Assembly (NCBI RefSeq): GCF_963678635.1
Contig: NC_087065.1
Span: forward strand, 74,287,345-74,351,344
Direction of reading: 5' to 3'
Length of the DNA stretch: 64,000 nt
DNA from: Symsagittifera roscoffensis
Taxonomy: Eukaryota > Xenacoelomorpha > Acoela > Convolutidae
The notes under the pieces were generated by a model. The model was not told where the DNA came from, did no database searches, and was given only the letters and a program-made list of their open reading frames with translations. Position 1 is the first letter of the stretch. Every line of letters begins with the position of its first letter. Below, piece after piece: positions 12,344 to 20,524 of this stretch. The position numbers were made by a program, and so were the translations under genes.

Positions 12344-13060
12344 AGGTGGAGGGATGACTTTTGGCAAGCCTCTTGTGAATTTATATTTTGTCAAAAATTG
12401 CATCACATTCGCTAAAGGCAGTCGGATTTTTCACACGTCAAACGAGCAGAAGTACTCATTGTTTTAACACAGTTTGAATGCCGTTTGACTTATTAAAGAA
12501 TGAAAGTTGATATTTTTACAATTTTGAAAGAACTCATTTTCCCTTTTATCAATTGTCAAAAAAATTTTCGAAAAAAAACTGAGAACATACTTCTGGAGTG
12601 GACTCATTGGATTTGCGTTTTTCCATAAAATTATCTTTTTTATGTAAATTGTAAAAACCTAGTTGATCTGAAAATTACTCAAAAATGGCGCTTCTCAGTT
12701 TTTAAGTTTTACTATTAGGTTTTTAGCGTCTGAATTGAAAAATTAAAAAATTCAATGCCTTTGTCTGGCTCTAATTTGGTTAAAAGCTTACATCAACTCA
12801 CGAAATTTTTTTGCTCAATTGATAACCTTCCCAGTTTAAATTCTATATCTGAGGTATTTTTTTCAATAAAACAACTGGTTAACAAATCAGAAGAACAGGA
12901 AGACTCTCAAATTGAAACGTACTAAACCCCGGATGGGCTCAACTTGTATGGAAAACATTTTATTTTCAGTTTTAGCATTTTGTATTTAAAAACTGATTAT
13001 TTTTTTTGGTTTATACTAACCATTAATGATCTATCAAAAATCAGTTTTTCTTGGTATTTT
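12344..13060. other. Intron sequence, nothing recognised
   Basis: AT-rich, no gene seen. Near 12925 the string CCCCGGATGGGCTCAACTTGTATGG weakly resembles the CCCGGG-ended element family, but not enough to call a copy. Confidence 0.4.
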
Positions 13061-13099
13061 GGACCAAGTTAACATCCTCCTTGGACCAAGTTAACAATT
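13061..13099 (+). repeat. Foldback/MITE family 1, copy B (two end fragments)
   Basis: GGACCAAGTTAACATCCTCC at 13061-13080, followed at once by a second GGACCAAGTTAACA at 13083-13096. Both are in the same orientation, so this is a partial or rearranged copy. Confidence 0.5.
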
Positions 13100-13100
13100 T

Positions 13101-13493
13101 CCCGGGTTGACCTCCATACACCGAAAATGTTTATCATACAATTCCATACATCAAGTGTGTGGGAAAATGCTTGCCATACAATTTTCATACTATTTCTAAA
13201 AATGGTTGAAAACTGGTATAAACTCTTTTCTGTGGCTGTTTGATTCTAATAAAACAATCTGGTGATAAAAAACTGAGTTTTTCGTTTTTTGAAAAAAATG
13301 CTTATCATACAATTCCCATATATGGAAATTGTATGACAGGCATTTTTTTGAAAGTAATTTTGAAAATTTGGCCCAAAAATTTTTTGTTTTTTTTTTCAAC
13401 CGCAAATCGATTTTCGTACGCAAACAAACATTTTTCGAAAAAAAAAATTTTGCATGCAAAATTTAATATTTTGTGTGCATAACGTAGTCCTGG
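13101..13493 (+). mobile_element. CCCGGG-ended DNA transposon, left part, running into the N gap
   Basis: Starts CCCGGGTTGACCTCCATA and carries the ATGGAAATTGTATGA-type sub-repeats seen in the complete copy at 39460-40533. The right end would lie in the N gap and is not seen after it. Confidence 0.6.
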
Positions 13494-13693
13494 NNNNNNN
13501 NNNNNNNNNNNNNNNNNNNNNNNNNNNNNNNNNNNNNNNNNNNNNNNNNNNNNNNNNNNNNNNNNNNNNNNNNNNNNNNNNNNNNNNNNNNNNNNNNNNN
13601 NNNNNNNNNNNNNNNNNNNNNNNNNNNNNNNNNNNNNNNNNNNNNNNNNNNNNNNNNNNNNNNNNNNNNNNNNNNNNNNNNNNNNNNNNNNNN
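13494..13693. other. Assembly gap (200 N)
   Basis: Exactly 200 N. The round number suggests a gap of unknown true size. Frames crossing it are meaningless. Confidence 0.99.
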
Positions 13694-13765
13694 CTCTAGC
13701 CTTAATTCTCATAGATAGGAAGAGCTGACGAATCCAGTTATTCAAAGAGTGAGTAATATTTACAG

Positions 13766-14183
13766 TGGTGCGTATCCATAGGTTCCAAAATGAAAAATCA
13801 GTCCCATAGGTTCCAAAATAAAAAAGCAAGTCGCATTAGTTCCAAATCTTTTCAATTGGTCAAAAGACTAAATTAGCCGAGTCTCGGTTTAAGGTCGCCG
13901 GTGGGCGCGCTACGCGCGCGTCGCCGCTTCGCGGCGATAACCGGCTCTAAATTTTCGTATAGAGTCCTACCCTTTGGTGGCAAGCTCGCAACACGTTGGC
14001 GCGGCTGCAGCGGTCACTATTCTGCAGCTTGAGTTTATGCTGGTTGAACAGTAAACAATCAATCCACAAATTCGTTGGCTCAAATTTCAACCAATCAGAA
14101 TTCAAGAAGATAAATTTTGGAACTTATGCGACTGATTTTTTATTTTGGAACCTATGAATATTGGAACCTATGGGAATTCACCA
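13766..14183. mobile_element. MITE with TGGTG ends and about 75-bp terminal inverted repeats
   Basis: The left end starts TGGTGCGTATCCATAGGTTC and the right end is its imperfect inverse, with CCATAGGTTCCAAAAT repeated within each arm. Arms of about 75 bp surround a GC-rich centre (about 13905-13945). The flanks carry ATTTACAG on both sides (13758-13765 and 14183-14190, sharing one base with the element end), a 7-8-bp target duplication. No coding capacity. Superfamily unassigned. Confidence 0.75.
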
Positions 14184-14190
14184 TTTACAG

Positions 14191-15022
14191 TTCACTTCGA
14201 CCCAGGGTTGTAAAACAATAATTGGCTCTTTTCCAGTCCCCCCCCCCACCTTTCAAAATACCAAGTTTTATGTTTGTTTTACGTGTTATTACGGCTAAAT
14301 GCGTGATGTTACGCTGTAAAGTATGAAGAAAACATCTGTTCAGAATTGACGATTTGTTCACCACGCTAAATTTCATTGCATTATGACAAAATTAATTAGA
14401 CTTTTCAAAATTGAATTTGAAGGGGGGGTTGGAACTGGAAAAGAGCCCAATAATTGTGCATGGCAATAATGGCCATACCATACCCTAACAAACAATTATG
14501 GAAGGAGCCTTGAAAAACTAGGGCCATTATGTATGGCCGATGGTTCCATATTGTTCCATAATTGTGCCATTATGGAAATATTAGTGAACCAAAAACTTGA
14601 CAATTTTCTCAGAAATGGACTCTTATTGAGCGAGAGGCCCATATCCATAATGGAATTTTATACCACCATAGTATGGCCATACAATATTTTACAACCCTGC
14701 TTCGCCCAGTATTCCTAAGACACCTGTAAGTTTTTCGAATCGAAGCTGCTGGCTGCGCCATAACAAAACTACACTTAAATTTACTAGACTTAATTAGACT
14801 TAAAGTTTATTAGTTTCGATTATCATGATAATAAAAACTAATAAATTAAGAATTAATCACAAGTAAAATCAAGTTTCCAGTATAATGTTTGAGATCAACT
14901 CAGAATCACCTTTGGTCTCAGACTAAGAACGTTATGATAAGTCACGAATTGAAAGCGTTTCAGAGATATGTAAAGACAACTAAATGTTTTTAACCCACAC
15001 AGTTTACAATCAACTTGGCAGG
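14191..15022. other. Intron sequence with palindromic low-complexity stretch
   Basis: No gene. 14455-14700 is rich in the string CCATAATGG/CCATTATG and its inverse (TATGGCCAT, ATTATGGAA), a degenerate palindrome-rich repeat. Confidence 0.4.
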
Positions 15023-15305
15023 CAGGGGCGGATTTGGGGGGGGGGCGGACGCCTCCTCCCTCAGGGATTCGACCCCTTGCCGACCCAAAGGGACCCCCTT
15101 TGTTAATTTTTACGAAATCCATTTTTGGCCGACCGACTCTAAAATTTTTCTAAAGGCGCCTTCGGCGCCAATATATATTAATTTTGAGGGGGGCGGGCGC
15201 CAAAAAAACACAATTTTTTGGTCAAAATTTTCCAAAAGTGCCAAAAACGCCTTTTATAGACTGTTTTTTCAAAATTTTGCCAATTTTTGGCTAAAACAGG
15301 GACTG
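15023..15305 (+). mobile_element. Non-autonomous hAT-like element (candidate)
   Basis: Begins CAGGGGCGGATTTGGGGGG, a terminal sequence typical of many hAT-family repeats, and continues with a GGACGCC...CCTCAGG block and a GGCGCCTTCGGCGCC palindrome. The same left end and internal blocks occur at 34831-34960. The right limit near ...GGGACTG is uncertain and no matching target duplication was found. Confidence 0.45.
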
Positions 15306-15308
15306 TCA

Positions 15309-15511
15309 GGATCAAGTTAACATCCCAATCCCCCCCCCCCCCCCCCACAAAAGACCAAGTTAAGATCCTCCACCCCAGCGTTCATTTTAATTTAAATCTA
15401 CTTAGCGCTGCATGTAAAATGCTCTATTCTGATTGGCTGAAAATTCGAACTCAGAACCAAGTTAACATCCTCCCCCTACACGGATTTGGGGGGAGGATGT
15501 TAACATGGTCC
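15309..15511. mobile_element. Foldback/MITE family 1, copy C
   Basis: 15353-15511 is the reverse complement of copy A (3388-3551). It has the same TTTTACATGCAG core, the TCTGATTGGCTG box and a terminal hairpin formed by AACCAAGTTAACATCCTCCC and its inverse GGGAGGATGTTAAC. An extra end fragment (15309-15327) and a C-run precede it. Confidence 0.65.
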
Positions 15512-16205
15512 AAACATCAAGTTAATCTTAAACTTCGGCTATTGATCGACCTAATCTTTAGTTATAGGTCACGTATCGCATATCGCGTATACGTAAAATA
15601 ACGCATTTTCAACCAATCAGAATGCAGCAAAATTATAATTCTCAATAGAAAGCTCAGTGCTAATTTACTGCTTTTATTAATAGGGGTGGCAATTCTTGTA
15701 GATACCAAAGGGGGGGGGGGAATTGTTAATTAGATCCACACAAACAGTTGAAACTGAATGAATGAAGAACTTAAACAGTCTATTTTTTATCCACTAACAT
15801 GTCAAAATACCCGAAATGTCCAAACTCTGTGATGTCATTTCACTTAGGGAAACTTCACGATTGAATAAATCACATCCAAAAATTCGAAAAAATTCTTTGA
15901 TCGATTGCTGTTTTGCTTCTATATACATTTATAGCTTTACCTCGTCAACAAAAAGGCATGCTAAGGGGGGGGGGGGTGGGGTTACTGAAAAATTTTCGGA
16001 TATAATAGTGAAAGTTTTTCTTATACCGTTCAAATATAAAGTAATTCACTTCTGTTATTTTGTTAAGTAGTAAAACAAATTCTTGACTACATCTGAATCG
16101 TAACTTCATTTACTTTCGCCTAATTGAACCTGAATGATTTTATTCTTGTAAAAGTCTCTACGACGAATGTTTATCTTACAAAATGTACAAGAATTTTACA
16201 TATGA
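15512..16205. other. Intron sequence, G-tracts, no gene
   Basis: Contains poly-G runs near 15710 and 15966 and AT-rich filler. Nothing else recognised. Confidence 0.4.
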
Positions 16206-16660
16206 GATAAACATCGGCTAATTGTTCTTTCAGCTAAAGCTTATTTTGAAAGATCTTGCAAGACTTCAGAGGATCTTGTAAGATCTTGCGGACAAAGTTA
16301 ACATCCTTGGGGGAGGATGTTAACTTGATCCGATCTTGCAATAACTTGCAGAATTTAGTAAAACATTTTAATAATGTTTATCTTGTAAGATGCCCCCAAA
16401 AATGTATGCCTCTTGTGAAATCTTACAAGAATTCATAGGATCTTGCAAGATCTTGTGAGATTTTACCAGGATTTTGTAATACCTTGTAAGATCTTGAAAA
16501 ATTTTGTAAGAGTTCTTAATGCCTATCTTGTATGATAAAAAGTTTACCCTATATGATCTTACAAGAATATTATAAGTCAGGCAGGTTTATGCGCAAACTT
16601 ATAAGTGCCAACTATAGTAAACTTACAAGAATTTACAAGATAACAGTTTGAGTTCAACTA
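16206..16660. repeat. Degenerate AAGATCTTGCAAGAT / CTTGTAAGAT repeat tract
   Basis: The strings ATCTTGTAAGAT, ATCTTGCAAG and CTTACAAGAAT recur many times in both orientations over about 450 bp. The repeat is interrupted by foldback copy D. Confidence 0.6.
16290..16331. mobile_element. Foldback/MITE family 1, copy D (minimal hairpin)
   Basis: A 42-bp perfect-looking stem: GGACAAAGTTAACATCC ... GGATGTTAACTTGATCC. Flanked by GATCTTGC on both sides (16282-16289 and 16332-16339). That looks like an 8-bp target duplication, but the surrounding tract is itself made of this string. Confidence 0.6.
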
Positions 16661-16728
16661 GGGTTGTAAGATAGGAAGATTAAACTTATAGTCATTTCAT
16701 GAAATCAAAGTTTGGTCTGCTTGCTTAG

Positions 16729-17518
16729 GCGATTCTGGGTGCTCTACTGCTTCGCAAACAAAACGACCGAGGAACGATTGGCTAGACTAATTGCCTCCAA
16801 AAACGAAAGTTATATTGCTGTTCCTCTGTCGACTTCAAACCAGGCGGATGATGTCATCAAAACAACACTAAATAACGACAGAGCTCGGAACATTGGACTC
16901 GAAAAAAGTCTCGCATTTGGCGCGGAGTGGACTTTGAACTTAGACGGAGCTCAAATAATGACTCAAGAAGGCATACAGTCATTGAGCAAAGCACTGAAAA
17001 AAGCGGAAAACAATTCTCAATTTTTTCACTTCGTTCCTCTAATCCGACTTTGGTTTAAAATCGAGTTCTCAAAGTCTCTAGAATACCGACAACTTTTCCC
17101 CTATGTTTCGGGGCTGGAGGAATGTACAGTTGCGGTCCATCGGAGCTTTCTGTACGAACGACCAAAAATCGCGTTTCTTCATAAGCACACAGGGCTGCTG
17201 TATGATGAAAATCGACCGTATGGTAACAGAGAAAAGCTTCAGTTCTTGGAAGAAGCTAAGAAGTATCTATCGGCTAGTCAAATCAGCTGTAGTGAAGCTA
17301 TGATTGGGTGGACTAAGAAGAAAGCTGTAAATGCAGATGTCGACCAAGAACTGCTGACTTCGTGCGGGTATTCGGTGAGGCTCCCTTATCACCCGGAGGA
17401 GGGCGCCCCATACGACCAGACTCAGGCGGTCGTCCAGAGATCAGGTCCTAGACATCAGTCGGTTGCAGATTTTACGAAACTCTTGACAAAAATAGTCGCA
17501 ACCAATGCACTACAATGA
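16729..17518 (+). CDS. Exon 2 (last exon) of the glycosyltransferase-like protein
   Basis: Follows a pyrimidine-rich acceptor (TTTGGTCTGCTTGCTTAG) and completes in phase the codon left open by exon 1, giving residues 105-367. The upstream frame has no ATG, so this is an exon and not a separate gene. Motifs: RFWVLYC at the junction; NNDRARNIGLEKSLAFGAEW (about 153-172) followed by TLNLDGA (173-179), the basic/acidic layout of a GT-A-type nucleotide-sugar site; and YGNREKLQFLEE (about 269-280). Sequons at about 115, 130 and 199 fit a luminal protein. The family resembles uncharacterised glycosyltransferase-like proteins. Substrate unknown, and a non-transferase fold cannot be excluded. Confidence 0.66.
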
Positions 17519-17675
17519 AAAACTGAGTCTTTGAAAAATGAAAAATTGTATATAGAGAAAAATTGTATCAATTATCATAAATATCTGCAATCTATCAAAC
17601 TTTGAGGCAAGCGCGGCACCTAAGCGCAATTTTTGGCATACATTTTTTCAAAATTACTGTAAATGTTATAATAAA
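17519..17675 (+). other. 3' UTR with polyadenylation signal
   Basis: AATAAA at 17670-17675, about 150 bases after the stop codon of the glycosyltransferase-like gene. Confidence 0.55.
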
Positions 17676-18620
17676 GCTCCGATTATCAACTAAATATTCT
17701 CAAACAGAAACTTTGAAGTCGGCGGAGAAATGTTGACTCAATCTTGTAAAACTGCTCAGTTGAACCTATTTGTTTGTAATATTTTTGTGCTCAATTTGCT
17801 CTGAGAAGAAGATCTTAATTGTTGAAGTTGAACAAGGGTTGTTTCAATGGTGTATTTTGTTTGTTTTTATAATTCAAATTTCGACTTTATAACTAATTTT
17901 TAAAATTTTTTTTCTATATCATCTAAAAAGTATTGTTGCCATCATCTCAAGTTCAGAAAAAAGTATACTTGCGATCATTATCGGTGAAGTTATGGGGGTT
18001 TAAAGACTGCCAATTAGTGATGAATAACCAGCAAAATATTAAACCGGAGCAGTACTTCAAAGAAAGACAGTTGGAGCATTCAGGCCTTCGCACTGATACG
18101 AGCAACATTGTTTGAAATTGAACAGCGTTGTGATAAATCAAAAACGTTTGCAGCACTAAAATAACAAAAACTGAGCGCTGAATATTTAGCCTGAACAAAA
18201 CTTGATTTCTTAATCCGGGCTCAACCCCATACACCATAAGTATAAAATTGCATAGACTAGGTCTATGAAAAAAAAATGTTCATTCAAAATCATTCAAAAT
18301 TCATACTTTGTTTACAAATTGGTGTTATCGATTTTAAAAAAATTCTGTGTTGTCATAAAAATTCGTGCAATGTTAAAACAAAAGATTTTTTTTTCGCTAA
18401 TCTGTTGACAACACAGTTTCAAATAATGATAATCTGTTTTTTTTAATGGCAGCAGCTAAATATTTATAAAGTTTTTTCGAAATTGTCTTAATCAGTTTTT
18501 AAATTCCTTTTAAGCCCATGATGTGCGAATTTTGCTGTTCTTAAGTTTTTTGATACGCAAAATTTTTTTTTTCAAATTTTAGTCCTTGGATGCACAAAAT
18601 TTGCCAAGTTTTTCCAATTC
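17676..18620. other. Intergenic, no gene seen
   Basis: AT-rich sequence between the polyadenylation signal and the BEL/Pao insertion. Only short chance frames. Confidence 0.5.
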
Positions 18621-18625
18621 TCTGG
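18621..18625. repeat. Target-site duplication of the BEL/Pao element
   Basis: TCTGG, repeated at 27640-27644 on the far side of the element. Confidence 0.9.
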
Positions 18626-19103
18626 TGTGCGCTCATTCTCCACACTTCGTGATAAAATCTGTTTTCCAAACACTTGAATTATAACGAGTATTTTATCGGG
18701 AAAATAACGATATTTTTAACAAGCTTTTTTATTGTTATCGGTAACATCGGCCACAAAAACTGCATAACTCAAAGCAAGCTGCAAAAATGGCCAGTATTTG
18801 TCCTTGAGACAAATTGCTCTTTTTAAAAGTCAGCCTTAATCAAGGCTCAACCAAATTAGAGGGAAAAGACGGTTAAAAAGAGGTTTTGGGGGATCGAACC
18901 TGGTTACGGAGCATCCCATCAAGTTCGGTGCATATTCGAGTTCTAGAAAGGAAATGACCTAGTCGGGATTCGAACCGGCGCCGAACCCGCCGGGACGCAC
19001 CCTGTATACGCTTGGCTACTGTCCCTATATGCATTTACATTTTGGTTCAATTTTATATGCATTTATACTCTCGCACATTTGCGTTTATATTTGCGCTGCA
19101 ACA
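18626..19103 (-). repeat. 3' LTR of the BEL/Pao element
   Basis: 478 bp. On the element strand it starts TGTTGCAGCGC and ends TGAGCGCACA. Near-identical to 27163-27639. Confidence 0.95.
18955..19025 (-). other. tRNA-like segment inside the BEL/Pao LTR
   Basis: On the element strand it reads GGGACAGTAGCCAAGCG..., then a hairpin-like GC-rich arm, then GGTTCGAATCC, an exact match to the pol III box B consensus. TAGCCAAGCG resembles box A at about the right spacing. The acceptor and T stems are imperfect, so it is tRNA-like rather than a tRNA gene. The second LTR has the same segment at about 27492-27562. Confidence 0.5.
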
Positions 19104-20522
19104 TCCTCCACCCCTAAACAAGGAAGAACGGGAGCGAGCTTTACGGTCGGGTGGGTCAGTTCGCTCGTAACGGTCTTTATGTCGGCGGATCTCGCGCATC
19201 CGTCCTTGCCATAGTGCAGTCTTAGGATACGTGCGAGTGGATAATGTCCACGTGGAGTGTCAGGCTCTATGACCCAAACCAAGTCGCCGGCTTTCAACTT
19301 AACGACTGACTGGTTGTGCCACTTTGCCCTCCTATTGAGGGAAGGAACGTATTCCCGCATCCACCGTGTCCATATTGCGTTAGCGTATGATTGCGCTCTG
19401 GCGAACCGCTTCTTATGGTCGAAGTTTTCTTCGAGACTTAGCGACGGAAAACTCGCTGCGTGTTGACCAAGGATAAAATGATTCGGGGTCAACGCCTCTA
19501 GATCTAGCGGATCGGAACTAACGGCTGTTATCGGTCTAGCGTTGAGTGATTGCTCAACAAGGCACAGAGTGGTTCTTAGCACCTCCTCAGTTACTCTTCT
19601 GTTGCCTAAGATGTCATAAAAAACGCGCTTGACACTCCGAACTAATCGCTCCCAGGAGCCACCATGGTGCGGTGCGCTGGGTGGATTGAATTTCCATTTG
19701 ATCCCTTTCTGAACAAAAACAGCGGGTGCGAGCTTGTTCCAACTCTCAACGCAAGCTAAGAGCTCTTTCTGAGCGCCAACAAAGTTCGTGTCGTTAGCAC
19801 CGCGACATGCGATAAACCGCTCCACGCCCATCACACAAGAGCTTGTGTCGAGTGAGGGGACCACTTCAATGTGCACCGCTCTAGTGGTGAGACAGGTGAA
19901 CAAAAAACCCCACCTCTTTTCCGTACTTCTCCGGATTGGAACTAGAAACGGCCCAAAGTAGTCGACACCTGTGTTAGAAAAAGGAGGTTGCTTGCAACTC
20001 AGCCTTTCAATGGGCAGATCGGCCATCATATGAGTTACGGTTTGCGCTTTGCGTTTTCGGCACACAACGCAAGTATTTTCGATGTTTCGCAGCAACCATC
20101 GCAAATTTAACACAACGTACTTCAAACTAACCACCGCACGCATGTAATCCAAGCCTTGATGGAAATTCCTAACGTGCAAGTGTTGAACCAATAACCGAAC
20201 AACCGCGTGACGTGCATCAAGTATAATCGGATGCTTGCTATCGAAATCGGAGTTGACCAAGCGGCTGATGCGCCCAGTCGAGCGAAGGATGCCAGCTGGT
20301 CCAATGAACGGCAAATTTTTGGCGATCTGACTATTCCTTGTGATAACTTTACCAGATCTTAGTAGTTTAAGCTCACTAGGGAATGTATCACCCTGGGACA
20401 GGTAAATGAGCTTCTGTTCAGCAATATCCATTTCAGACGGGTATGTAATTTCGAATATACTCGACCGGAAATGTTTATGGGATGGCAGCCATCTTAACAA
20501 AAATGCTACTGCGCGTTTGTAT
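19085..20522 (-). pseudogene. pol: BEL/Pao integrase and C-terminal pol
   Basis: Same reading frame as the gag-pol frame upstream, separated by a TAA (about 20525). Contains the integrase zinc site (HVRNFH ... CVVCRKRK, about 20050-20190), the first catalytic Asp in GVDYFGP (about 19960) and the catalytic Glu in HHGGSWERL (about 19660). The second Asp block reads RGANDTNFVGA. It looks a few residues short relative to the usual spaced SDNGTNF-type block, and the expected Asp is not clearly present. The final part overlaps the 3' LTR start slightly. Confidence 0.85.
19104..19115 (-). other. Polypurine tract of the BEL/Pao element
   Basis: AGGGGTGGAGGA on the element strand, directly before the 3' LTR. 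Confidence 0.75.
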
Positions 20523-20524
20523 TT

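Noticed and set aside
13305-13829. Open frames running across the N gap
   Set aside because: The N stretch cannot show stops; these are artefacts.
16712-16728. Start of the 16.7-kb frame at the TTG near 16712
   Set aside because: TTG is not an ATG start, and the bases form a splice-acceptor pyrimidine tract ending TTAG. The reading is an exon that begins at 16729.
18955-19025. A functional tRNA gene in the LTR
   Set aside because: Box B is perfect but the acceptor and T stems do not pair properly, so only a tRNA-like segment is claimed.
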